Below, piece after piece: positions 33,441-42,215 of a stretch of DNA of 64,000 nucleotides. The stretch's first letter is position 1; each line of letters opens with the position of its first letter. Below the pieces are notes generated by a model. That model had not been told where the DNA came from, searched no databases, and worked only from the letters and a program-made list of their open reading frames with translations. The stretch comes from Phycisphaerae bacterium. GTDB taxonomy: Bacteria; Planctomycetota; Phycisphaerae; UBA1845; PWPN01. Made by a program: the position numbers and the translations under genes. The stretch lies in NCBI GenBank assembly GCA_018003015.1, contig JAGNEZ010000016.1, positions 1 to 64,000 of the forward strand. The letters run 5' to 3'.

Positions 33441-34966
33441 GATTCGGAAAGACGCACCTGAACGGAGGAGGAGACGCCCCACTGACCCATCCGACGGCCG
33501 TGCTGGCCGTGCTCGTGCTCCTGGGCCTGCCTGGCGGGTTCACGGCCGCCCAGGCGCCGCCCGTTTCGGCAGCCAGCGACAAGAGCCGGCTCGACGAGAG
33601 CCCTTACGTGGACGGCAGTTTTGGCTTCTCGATCAAGACTCCGGCGGGATCGATCGTGCAGCGTGAGAAGAAGCTGGTCGGCCTGGCCGATGTCGAGATT
33701 GTCCGCTTTGTCCAACCCGAGTTCGCCTGGTCGCTGGTGGTCCGGCTGTCCAAGTCCAATCGGGTACTGAGTACCGACCTGATGCTCGAGGAAGTGAGCC
33801 GGAGTGTCCGGGCCGAGCACCAGGAGATCAAGCCGATTCGGAGCGAGGCCGCTCGTTTCGCCGGCCGGGAGGGTATTCGGTTCGCCGCGACGTTTGCAGG
33901 CGATAACCAGACGTGGCTTCGGCAGCAGGCGGTGATCGCCAAGTCGCCCACCGAGTACTACAGTCTGATTCTGCTTTCGCCTGTTGACGATCAGGCTGCG
34001 GCGGCATCGGTGTTTGAGCGAATCGCCACGAGTTTCGAGATCCTGCGTACCGAGGAGGCCCAGCGGGAGATCAACGAGGCACTTCGGCGCGGCCAGGCGC
34101 TGATCCAGTCGGTTTTCGCCGATCCGAATAAGCTACGTTCGCTTGCGGCCCACGATGATTATCTTTTCGTTCTGCAGGGTGGCAAGGAGATCGGCTTTGT
34201 CCACATCCACTGCACTCCTTTCGACTACGGTGGGCGCCAAGGCGTAGCCGTGCGTGAATGGAGCTGGGTGATGAAGTCCGATGGAACGACCCAGCTTCTG
34301 CATGACATGTTCGAGGGCGCCGGCCTGCCATTCTCGCGATGGGAGACCATGGTCCGCACCATCAGCCCTATCCCGGCGGGTACGGATGTCATCACCAGTC
34401 TGGCGCAGCTCGAACGGGGCATCCGTCAGGACGACACGCTTCTGGTCACCTACACTCGGAAGGCCGACGACGCGGAGATGAAGGATAAGGCCATCACCAT
34501 CGAGTCGAGCTTCGCTTCGCCTGCTTTCCTGCTGCTCCTGCCCCGGCTGGTGGACCTGACCAAGCCCGAGCTTTACGCCTTCTCCGCGTTCAGCACCGAT
34601 CGTCGCGGTCTCAGTCTGCGTACCTTTCGCATCCTTGGCCAGAAGGAGGCCTTGATCGACGGTCGACGAACACCGGTGTTCACCATTCAGGACAGCGAGG
34701 GGCTCTTGCCTCCGGTTAGCGAGCTGCTGGTTGACGGCGGGGGCCGGCTCCTGCGTGTCTCTTCCGGACCGGTGGAGATGGTTGGTACGACCCAGGCCGA
34801 GGTGGAACGGCGGTACAAGACCCGCGTGGATGCCGCCCTGGCCATTTTCCAGAAGAAGCCTGTTCGACTGCCCATGCCGCCGGACCGGTCGGCGGAGAAA
34901 CCGGGAGGAATACCGAGCACTGCGGTTCAGATTCCGGTCCCGACGAGCAGGCCTTCCCCGCGCTAG
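33437..34966 (+). CDS. Secreted protein with DcrB/PsbP-like N-terminal domain
   Basis: The 509-aa protein has a signal sequence (TAVLAVLVLLGLPGGFTAAQA) and, in residues 55-205, a block resembling DcrB/PsbP-fold proteins: YVDGSFGFSIKTPAGS, REGIRFAATF and YYSLILLSPVDDQAAAASVFE. The middle and C-terminal parts (LFVLQGGKEIGFVHIH, RTPVFTIQDSEGLLP) suggest a second beta-rich domain like those in planctomycete secreted hypothetical proteins. The tail is Pro-rich. Its ATG overlaps the preceding stop by four bases. No catalytic motif was seen. Confidence 0.7.
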   Translation: MRFGKTHLNGGGDAPLTHPTAVLAVLVLLGLPGGFTAAQAPPVSAASDKSRLDESPYVDGSFGFSIKTPAGSIVQREKKLVGLADVEIVRFVQPEFAWSLVVRLSKSNRVLSTDLMLEEVSRSVRAEHQEIKPIRSEAARFAGREGIRFAATFAGDNQTWLRQQAVIAKSPTEYYSLILLSPVDDQAAAASVFERIATSFEILRTEEAQREINEALRRGQALIQSVFADPNKLRSLAAHDDYLFVLQGGKEIGFVHIHCTPFDYGGRQGVAVREWSWVMKSDGTTQLLHDMFEGAGLPFSRWETMVRTISPIPAGTDVITSLAQLERGIRQDDTLLVTYTRKADDAEMKDKAITIESSFASPAFLLLLPRLVDLTKPELYAFSAFSTDRRGLSLRTFRILGQKEALIDGRRTPVFTIQDSEGLLPPVSELLVDGGGRLLRVSSGPVEMVGTTQAEVERRYKTRVDAALAIFQKKPVRLPMPPDRSAEKPGGIPSTAVQIPVPTSRPSPR

Positions 34967-35471
34967 CTTCCGGCCGGCATGGCACGGTGGCGCCTACCGG
35001 CCCGTAAGAACCTATAACTTGTTGCGATATATCATGTTACATCAACCGCGAGCGCCGGACGGCGGTTGATTCGATGGGGCATACCAGCGTGACTGGCATC
35101 CGCAGGACTCCGAGGTCAGTCCTGGCGCCGCCCAACCCATCAACGCCCTGGCGGAGGCTGTTGCCCGGGGCGTGGGTGGTGTGATGGAGGAGTGAGGGGT
35201 TGGGAATGTGGCCGTGTTCAGCTCATCCGGCAGCGTGTTCAACGAGCTCGCCAACGTGACCCCGGTCCCCAATCACATCGCCCAAGGCCTGATTGCGTGT
35301 TCGCTGATGCCGACAGAAGTAGCGGGTGGTTCTCGTGGAGCTGATCCATCGGCCGAGTGCCTGATGGCGGGGTGATGGCTGTCGACCTCGCGGGCCCTAT
35401 CGGCAGTGCCAGTTCGTGATCACCCTCGGCGGGGACTTCTCAGACCAGTCCGGCCCTGCTATTCTTGGGTC
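34967..35471. other. Intergenic region with an inverted repeat and a possible gene remnant
   Basis: An AT-rich patch (about 35015-35045) precedes a 9-bp inverted repeat, ATCAACCGC (35041-35049) and GCGGTTGAT (35062-35070), with no T-run, possibly a weak terminator. On the plus strand, one frame from about 35080 to 35375 reads protein-like sequence (PINALAEAVARG, then SGSVFNELANVTPVPNHI) broken by a TGA at 35192-35194. It has no start or family I can name and may be a decayed gene. Confidence 0.3.
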
Positions 35472-36653
35472 ATGGATGTACCCATCGCACCCAGTGTACC
35501 GGATGAACCGCAGCTCTGTCAGCCGCACGTTCCCAAGCAGCGGCCGCGGGAGGAAGTGAAGGCTTACCACAAGATCAAGCGGACCTGCCACTTGGTTGAC
35601 ATCGGGCTCTCGCTGATCTACTGGGGGCTTTGGCTCGCCCTAGCCTCTCCTTTTGTCATCTGGCTGGACAGCTGGATCGACGCCCGGTGGCTCGCCCTTA
35701 TCGTGGCGGCCCTGGTCATGTTTGGCGGGAGGATTCTGTTGCTGCTGCCGCTGAGCTACTACGACGGGTTTCTGCTGGAGCGACGATACGACCTGACCAA
35801 CCAGACGCCGAGGAGTTGGCTAGTTTTTGAGATCAAGGGCTGGCTAGTGCAGTTCGTCATCGGGGGGATCCTGGTGGCAGGCTTGTACGCTCTGCTCTGG
35901 TACTCGGGTCGGCTTTGGGGTCTGTGGGTGTGGATCGGGGTCATGCTCTTCAGCATCGGCCTGGCCAAGGTTTTCCCGCTGGTCATTCTCCCGATTTTCT
36001 ACCCGTCCAAGCCGCTGGAACGGCCGGCCCTGGCGGAACGTCTGAAAGCCCTGGCCGGGCAGGCCGGGATGACGCTGACCGGCATTTTCAACCTGGGTCT
36101 CAGCGCGGAGACCAAGAAGGCCAACGCCATGCTGGCGGGTCTCGGGTCGACCCGGCGCGTCTACCTGAGCGACACGTTGTTGGACGCCTTCCGGGACAAC
36201 CAGATCGCAGTCGTGTTCGCTCACGAGCTCGGCCATCACATCCGCAAGCACATCTTCAAGAGTATCGGCCTGGCGGCCGTGGTGACGTCCGGTCTTGTGG
36301 CTCTCATCCGCTGGCGATTGAACCCGTTCGCGGGCGGCCCGCCCGACGACTGGGCAGGCTCGATCGCCGGGCTGGCCGAAGTCGGGATGCTGTTGTGTCT
36401 CTATCCGCTGGTGGTAGGCCCGGTCACATACGCGATCAGTCGGCATTTTGAACGTCAAGCAGACACCGACGCCCTGCGCATGACGGATGATCCAGGCGCA
36501 TTCCGTGAGGCTTTCGAGCTGTTGCGGGACATGAATCTGGCCGACCCGAATCCACCGCGATGGGAGGAGATCATGTTCGACGATCATCCAGCCATGGCGA
36601 AGCGTATCGCCATGGCCGATGAATACGCCCGGCAGAAAGGCCAGCGGGGATAG
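35472..36653 (+). CDS. M48-family (Ste24/CAAX prenyl protease-like) membrane metallopeptidase
   Basis: The 393-aa integral membrane protein carries the zinc site HELGH (251-255) and the third ligand region RHFERQADTDAL, as in Ste24p/CaaX protease 1. Several transmembrane segments precede it (about 41-63, 73-95, 125-143, 150-175), matching the Ste24 topology, with two more after the zinc motif. RYDLTNQT near 105-112 is a conserved Ste24 motif. Bacterial members cut misfolded or lipidated membrane proteins. ATG 35472 has a weak GGGT site; the frame opens slightly earlier without a better start. The large secreted hydrolase gene follows five bases later. Confidence 0.9.
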   Translation: MDVPIAPSVPDEPQLCQPHVPKQRPREEVKAYHKIKRTCHLVDIGLSLIYWGLWLALASPFVIWLDSWIDARWLALIVAALVMFGGRILLLLPLSYYDGFLLERRYDLTNQTPRSWLVFEIKGWLVQFVIGGILVAGLYALLWYSGRLWGLWVWIGVMLFSIGLAKVFPLVILPIFYPSKPLERPALAERLKALAGQAGMTLTGIFNLGLSAETKKANAMLAGLGSTRRVYLSDTLLDAFRDNQIAVVFAHELGHHIRKHIFKSIGLAAVVTSGLVALIRWRLNPFAGGPPDDWAGSIAGLAEVGMLLCLYPLVVGPVTYAISRHFERQADTDALRMTDDPGAFREAFELLRDMNLADPNPPRWEEIMFDDHPAMAKRIAMADEYARQKGQRG

Positions 36654-36657
36654 GATC

Positions 36658-39600
36658 ATGATCACGAGGCTCTTCTCGGCCGGCACGATAGCCATCATTC
36701 TGTTTGCGCCGCCGGCGCGGGCCTTCCATCCGGCCGTGAGCCGGAACGGCCCCATCGAACTGAGTCTGGAGGGGCCGGCGAAGGTTGCTGAACGTGCCAT
36801 CGCACTCACGGCCACGATCAGGAACACCGGCGATGGTCCGGTTTCCGGGAAAGTGCGGATCCAGGCGATTGACGATTGGCGGGCCATTCCTGCCGAAGGC
36901 CAGTCGTTCCTGGTTCCCGGTCGTTCACAGCTTCAGCTCGCCTTCCGGGCGACCGCGGGACCGAGCACCTACAACGCCCTGTACCCGTTCCACGCATTTG
37001 CCGACTGTGAGATCGCCGAGGAGAAGCTGGCCTGCCATGTGGTTCTGGTGGTGGAGACCCAGTTCGCGGATCCACCGCGTCCTGCGGTCACATGCGTCGA
37101 TTTCAGGCCCATCGAGGTGCGGGCGAAGTCCAGGCTGGCGCTCTGGCGGGTTCCCGTTCACCGCACGGTCATCCAGTTGCGTGACAGGAAGACGACCGTG
37201 CAGCCGCCCGGATGGAGTGGTGCTGAGTCGACTCACCGAACAAGCGTTTTCTTCAACCGATCTGAGAATCGTGGTACGACCAAGGCGGTCATTGCCATAC
37301 ATCCGCCCTGGCATGGACAGTCGGGCACGGCTCTCCTGGAGTTCCCCTTGCGCCTTCCGGAGGAAGGCGCGATTGAGCTATGCTTCGCCCATGCGATCCG
37401 GTCGCATCATGTGGAAGCCGGCGAGCCGCCCAGTGACGGGGTGACATTCCGGGTTCGAGTGGTGCCGATGGACGCCTCTGCGGGCGACTTTGGCGAGATC
37501 CTGTACGAGCAGCACACTGACGCGAAGGTGTGGAAGGAAGCGAGAGTAGACCTGACCCGCTTTGCCGGCCGCGCCATCCGTCTGCAGCTCGAGTCACACC
37601 CCGGTCCTAAGCATGACACGACCTGCGATGAGTCCTACTGGGGCGAACCGCTGATCGTGGCCGGCTCCCCCCCACCCCCGCCGCCCCTTCCGCCAGACTC
37701 GAACGACGGGTCGCGAGTTCTGGGCACCGTCATGCTCGACATGAAGCCGTGCGAGGTCCGTTTCTGGCCTGGAGCGAGAGGGATACTCGATGGCACCATC
37801 GCGTTCTCGCTCGGTGACCGCCGGCTCTGTTTCCGAGGGTTCCAGGTCACGGTTGCGGGCAACCGGCTGGACGATCCGGCCTCGCTCGCCACGCCGGTGG
37901 AGATTCGCGAGGAATCGCCGGGGCCAGGATATCGGGTGCGCCATCGGTTCACGGACCCACTGGGAAACTCCTATGACCTCCTGGGCAGCCTGCAAGTCGA
38001 GGGATACGGTCTCAAAGCCGCGTTCCGACTTGACGCCCTTTCCGACCCGAAGCCCTGGTCGAGCATTCGCATCGAGGACCTGGCTGCCGGTCCGTGGAGC
38101 GATCTCGCCGAGCGGGTCTACGCCGGTGTCGGTAATGTCATCGTCAAGCCCGAACCGTTTTCGCTTGGGTTTGACGGCCACCAGTTGGCCACGTCGTTTG
38201 TGGGCCTCGATTTCGCCGGGGGCCTGTCGGTGGTGCAGGCGGTTGACGTGGTTCCCTCGCGGTTCGCGGTTGATCCCGGTGCGAAGCACTACAGCCTGCA
38301 CTCCGCTCACGCCCAGACGTGTACCTTCGTCCCGGCCACTGACGTCTGGCAAGCGGTGCGTGCCTGGCGGAGCAACAACGGGTTACGAGCCGGCGCCGGA
38401 GTTGCCAAGCTTGCCGGCCGGGCGGTCTTCGACCTCTGGGGCGGCCGCTATGGTCCATCCGCCGACGCGCTTGAGCGGGCCTGCCGATACGGGTTGACCG
38501 ATTCTGTTGTCGTCTGGCACAACTGGCAGCGATGGGGTTACGATTATCGCCTGCCGGACATTCTGCCGCCCAATCCCGATCTGGGGACGCCGGCCGAGTT
38601 CCGCCGACTTGCGGACACCTGCAGGCGTCATGGTGTTCTTTTCGCTCCGCACGACAACTACATTGACTATTATCCCGACGCTAACGGCTACTCTTACGAG
38701 GACATCGCCTTCACTTCCGATCGGCGGCCTGTTCGTGCATGGTTCAATCCTGGCCCCAAGGCCCAGTCTTATCGCTGGCGAGCTGATCGCATCGGTCCGG
38801 CTGTCGAGTGGAACATCCACGAGATTCATAGGGATTACGCTCCGACTGCCTATTTCATCGATGTCTTCTCGTCGATTCAGCCGTATGACTACTGGACGCA
38901 CGACGGCCAGTTCTTCGACGGGAATTTCACGCGCGACGTCTGGCGAAGCACGTTCGCGCGGATCCGCGCGCAACTCGGCGAGAACGCTCCGCAGATCTCG
39001 GAGAGCGGCCATGATCAGTTAGTCGGCTGGCTGGACGGTGCCCAATGCAACCATCTGCGCGTTGACGCCAAGCCTCCGAAGGAATCCTGGACTGTCTGGC
39101 GGGTGGCATGCGTCGAGGCCGAGCGGATCGCCTGGTTCGATGCCGCGCATCATGCCCTCTTCGTACTGCATGGTGCGGGCTACCAGGATCGCTACGCCGG
39201 AGGACTCGACCGCGCCGCGCACGGCATCTACAGCGACGACTACATATCCGCCGAGGCGATGACCGGCCATCCACCCATGGTTTCGGAGCCCTTCGGCCGC
39301 AATGTTGTCCGCAAGTACTGGCTGCTGCACGATCTGGGCGGTGCCCTTGGCCGGGCGAACCTCCAGGATGTCATCTTCTTCGAGGGCGACATTCACCGGC
39401 AGATCGTCTCCTGGTCGAACGGAGGCAGGGTGTATGTCAACCGTGGCGAGAAGGAGTGGACAATCGAGGGGCACACTCTGCCTGCGTATGGGTTTTGGGC
39501 GACAGTGCCTGTAGCCGAGGGTGGGCAGGTCGAGGCCGCCGTTGAGAGAGTCGGCGGGGCAGTCGTGGAGTGGTCTCGATCGCCGGCCGCCTGGTATGTG

Positions 39601-39888
39601 CACGCGCGGGGGGCGGGAAGTGGACCGATTGCCTTCGGGCCGATTGCGACCGACGGAGGTCTGCGGCTGACCAAGGATGTCGCGAAGATCCGTGTGACGG
39701 TTCTTCCTGACAGCAGGCCATTCCAGATCATCCTGCAGCGCGAAGGTCCGTTCTGGTCTGTGCCAGCGTCGTCTCGCCTGGAGGCAATCGACGAAGGGGG
39801 AAAGCCCCTGAAGGCTGTACCGATCGGGGCATCGTCCGTTGCGATGACCTGGAGCACTGAAGCCGGAGTCTTCGCCTACCAATTCTAG
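36658..39888 (+). CDS. Large secreted putative glycoside hydrolase (GH101/GH129-like barrel)
   Basis: The 1076-aa protein has a signal peptide (TRLFSAGTIAIILFAPPARA). An NEW3-like beta domain follows (ALTATIRNTGDGPVSGKV), then a jelly-roll-like domain (residues about 170-350) and a Pro-rich linker (PPPPPPLPP). From about 600 a TIM barrel shows TDSVVVWHNWQRWGYDY, FAPHDNYIDYY and AYFIDVF, where Asp735 may be the nucleophile, and QISESGHD, where Glu782 may be the acid. This order resembles endo-alpha-N-acetylgalactosaminidase and related barrels. The assignment is from motif geometry only. RBS GGGGATAGGA overlaps the M48 stop codon. The substrate could be a sulfated or O-linked glycan; the sulfatase gene converges with it. 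Confidence 0.7.
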   Translation: MITRLFSAGTIAIILFAPPARAFHPAVSRNGPIELSLEGPAKVAERAIALTATIRNTGDGPVSGKVRIQAIDDWRAIPAEGQSFLVPGRSQLQLAFRATAGPSTYNALYPFHAFADCEIAEEKLACHVVLVVETQFADPPRPAVTCVDFRPIEVRAKSRLALWRVPVHRTVIQLRDRKTTVQPPGWSGAESTHRTSVFFNRSENRGTTKAVIAIHPPWHGQSGTALLEFPLRLPEEGAIELCFAHAIRSHHVEAGEPPSDGVTFRVRVVPMDASAGDFGEILYEQHTDAKVWKEARVDLTRFAGRAIRLQLESHPGPKHDTTCDESYWGEPLIVAGSPPPPPPLPPDSNDGSRVLGTVMLDMKPCEVRFWPGARGILDGTIAFSLGDRRLCFRGFQVTVAGNRLDDPASLATPVEIREESPGPGYRVRHRFTDPLGNSYDLLGSLQVEGYGLKAAFRLDALSDPKPWSSIRIEDLAAGPWSDLAERVYAGVGNVIVKPEPFSLGFDGHQLATSFVGLDFAGGLSVVQAVDVVPSRFAVDPGAKHYSLHSAHAQTCTFVPATDVWQAVRAWRSNNGLRAGAGVAKLAGRAVFDLWGGRYGPSADALERACRYGLTDSVVVWHNWQRWGYDYRLPDILPPNPDLGTPAEFRRLADTCRRHGVLFAPHDNYIDYYPDANGYSYEDIAFTSDRRPVRAWFNPGPKAQSYRWRADRIGPAVEWNIHEIHRDYAPTAYFIDVFSSIQPYDYWTHDGQFFDGNFTRDVWRSTFARIRAQLGENAPQISESGHDQLVGWLDGAQCNHLRVDAKPPKESWTVWRVACVEAERIAWFDAAHHALFVLHGAGYQDRYAGGLDRAAHGIYSDDYISAEAMTGHPPMVSEPFGRNVVRKYWLLHDLGGALGRANLQDVIFFEGDIHRQIVSWSNGGRVYVNRGEKEWTIEGHTLPAYGFWATVPVAEGGQVEAAVERVGGAVVEWSRSPAAWYVHARGAGSGPIAFGPIATDGGLRLTKDVAKIRVTVLPDSRPFQIILQREGPFWSVPASSRLEAIDEGGKPLKAVPIGASSVAMTWSTEAGVFAYQF

Positions 39889-39909
39889 GAGTCCCCAGAC
39901 CGGAGGCGG

Positions 39910-41397
39910 CTACCGGTTCGGGGGCTTCTGAGCTGTCGGGCGGCCCCAGTTGGGTTTGCTCAGATCGCAGGGGTCGCCATGCTGTTTCATCTCTACGGTC
40001 AAGCGGGCCTTGAGCTCCCTGACTCGCTCGAGCTGGCTCGGATCGCCGGCCAAGTTCTTCGTTTCCCATGGGTCCTGCTGAAGATCGAACAGCTGAGTAG
40101 TCTCCTGGCCAGCCACGTTGTAGAGGATGAGCTTCCAACGATCGGTCCGAAGGGCACGCTGGCAATCGCGATATGAGAGGAACAGGTGATCCCGAGGTCC
40201 TGGTCCCCCTTTGCTGGCCACCGGGAACAGGCTCCTGCCTTCGATTTCGATGGGCGTTGGCACCTCCAGCAGATCACACAGCGTAGGGTAGATGTCCAGC
40301 AGATAGCACAGCGCGTTTCGCTTCTCAGCACGGGGCAATCCAGGGCCCGCGATCAGCAAGGGCACGCGTCCGCTGTGCTCATAGAGGCTCTGCTTACCCA
40401 TGAGACCGTGCCGTCCGACTGCAAGACCATTGTCGCCCGCCAGGATGACAATGGTGTTCTCCGCGTCGCCGGTCTCCTTGAGGGTGTCGAGGATTCGGCC
40501 GATCTGAGCGTCAAGGTGTGTGATCATCGCGTAGTAGGCCGCGATGTGCTGGCGGGCGATCTCCGGTGTTCGTGGCCAGGGGGCCAGTTGCTCATCACGT
40601 CCTCGCAAGTCGCCATTGTCGAAGGGGTGCTCGGGCAGGAAGTTCGGTGGAAGGAGGACTCCTGTAGTCGGATAGAGGGTCGCATACTCCTGTGGAGCCA
40701 TGCGCGGATCATGGGGAGCGGTGAACGCCACGTAGAGGAAGAACGGCTTGTCCCCCTTGTAGTCGTGGAGAAACCGGATGGCCGTATCACTGAACAACTC
40801 GCTTGAGAACTTCTCGCCCGGCCGGTTTCTGCCCTCCGGGTATTGTCCTGTCGGATCGAAGTCGTAGACCGGCACCCTGAGATGATCGGACATGCCGCCG
40901 AAGAAAACGTTGCCTCCCCGGGTGAAGCAGCGCGCGAACGATGCCCGATCGTTATGCCACTTGCCCGTGCCAAAGGTGACGTAACCATGTCTGCGCAGGA
41001 GTTCAGGCAACGTCAGGTGCTCCGGAGGGATAACCGCGGCATTGGGTCTCAGGTGAAAGAGCGTCCGGCTGGTCATAAGCATCGCCCTGCTGGGCATACA
41101 TACCGCGCCGTGCATCGAGCCCATCACGTGGGCATGGGTGAAGGCCACACCGCTTGCGGCCAGTCGATCCATGTTCGGCGTACGGATCTCGCGGTTGCCA
41201 AGCGCGGCGATGGTGTCGAAGCGTTGATCGTCGGTCAGGAGGAGCACGACGTTCGGCCGCCTCGAGATAGCCGCAGTCTCGGGGTGCGCGGCAGCGACGG
41301 GCGAGGTCGCGGACAGGGCCAGAACCGCTCCGGCCAGAAGCCGGAGGCTGGAGCGGTGGCTCGATAACACGCGTCTCGCATCGGTATAACTGAACAT
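39910..41397 (-). CDS. Exported sulfatase (formylglycine type)
   Basis: The 495-aa enzyme should remove sulfate esters from a carbohydrate. RRPNVVLLLTDDQRFD (46-61) holds the metal-binding Asp pair, and VCMPSR (99-104) is the CxPSR signature whose Cys100 is matured to formylglycine. AFTAPHDPR, TIVILAGDNGLAVGRHG and DLQQDPWETKNLA are typical of the family. The signal peptide is LRLLAGAVLALSATSPVAAA. ATG 41397 follows AAAGGAG; an upstream in-frame start at 41460 has no such site. No sulfatase-maturase gene is in the window. It converges with the GH101-like gene, so the two may act on one sulfated glycan. Confidence 0.92.
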   Translation of the reverse strand: MFSYTDARRVLSSHRSSLRLLAGAVLALSATSPVAAAHPETAAISRRPNVVLLLTDDQRFDTIAALGNREIRTPNMDRLAASGVAFTHAHVMGSMHGAVCMPSRAMLMTSRTLFHLRPNAAVIPPEHLTLPELLRRHGYVTFGTGKWHNDRASFARCFTRGGNVFFGGMSDHLRVPVYDFDPTGQYPEGRNRPGEKFSSELFSDTAIRFLHDYKGDKPFFLYVAFTAPHDPRMAPQEYATLYPTTGVLLPPNFLPEHPFDNGDLRGRDEQLAPWPRTPEIARQHIAAYYAMITHLDAQIGRILDTLKETGDAENTIVILAGDNGLAVGRHGLMGKQSLYEHSGRVPLLIAGPGLPRAEKRNALCYLLDIYPTLCDLLEVPTPIEIEGRSLFPVASKGGPGPRDHLFLSYRDCQRALRTDRWKLILYNVAGQETTQLFDLQQDPWETKNLAGDPSQLERVRELKARLTVEMKQHGDPCDLSKPNWGRPTAQKPPNR

Positions 41398-41681
41398 GAT
41401 CTCGTGCTCCTTTGAAGGCGCTGTTTGGATCTGAGAGCTCTGGTGGGACCGCCTTTCCACCTGATTGACGTGTGCCGGGCATGCATCCGGATACGCACCT
41501 GGCAGCCGGCCGCACCCTCATGACTTCGCGGTATTCTAACGGCCGATAAGCATTGGGGCGAATGGACGGGACGCGTTCTGGGACGCTGGCCATCGGCTCT
41601 CTGCCCTAAGTGGGAGTTCTGTTTGCATTTGCCCATTTTTACATGTTACGTTTGTCCGTAGCTCATTTGGGAGGGAAGCCG

Positions 41682-41879
41682 ATGAGATCTGGATTCCTGG
41701 GTAAATGGCGCGGGCGACTGGTCAGGTTTCTCGTGTCGCAGGATGGCCCTGCAGCGGCCGAGTACGCCATCCTGCTCGCCATGATCGCCGTCGTATCGAT
41801 CGGCACGATCCGATCGATTGGCGAGCGGTTCTACAATCTGTACACCATGATTGCCAACTCCGTCGGCAATGTCATGTAA
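41682..41879 (+). CDS. Flp/Fap-type IVb pilin
   Basis: The 65-aa prepilin has a basic leader and the processing region SQDGPAAAEYAILLAMIAVV, where cleavage after Gly leaves the conserved Glu-Tyr pair five residues on, then a hydrophobic helix and a short tail ending VGNVM. These are the features of Flp pilins assembled by Tad machinery for adhesion. GGGAGGG precedes ATG 41682. No tadA/B/C, rcpA or prepilin peptidase gene is in the window, so it is an orphan pilin locus. Confidence 0.88.
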   Translation: MRSGFLGKWRGRLVRFLVSQDGPAAAEYAILLAMIAVVSIGTIRSIGERFYNLYTMIANSVGNVM

Positions 41880-42215
41880 TGCCACCTGCATTCCGCCCGG
41901 CGTGAAGAGGTCGTCGACCGGGCAAGTCTGGGCGCGTACTTCCAGGTCTGGGCCGTTCTCGGCCCGAGGCTTGATCTGCCTACATCCTCCCGGCCGTTTC
42001 GCTTCAGCATGGTCACCTAAGACTGCCCCACCCAGCAGTGCTGTCGTCTGCCACCGCTGACGCTGGAGGGAATGTTACACAGCCGTTACAGCGCTCCGTT
42101 CGTTTCTGATGTACATCATTCACAGAGCCCGCCGCACAGGGACCGGAGAACCGCCGGCCGCTAACGGGATGGCCATTTTCAGAGAACCGGGCGAGTTTAC
42201 GAAAGGAGCATTTCG
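41880..42215. other. Intergenic region between the pilin and the DUF4139-like gene
   Basis: No gene is supported here. TGTTACACAGCCGTTACAG at about 42073-42091 has two spaced GTTACA repeats that may be an operator for the downstream envelope/two-component locus. AAAGGAG at 42201-42207 is the ribosome site of the next gene. Confidence 0.3.
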
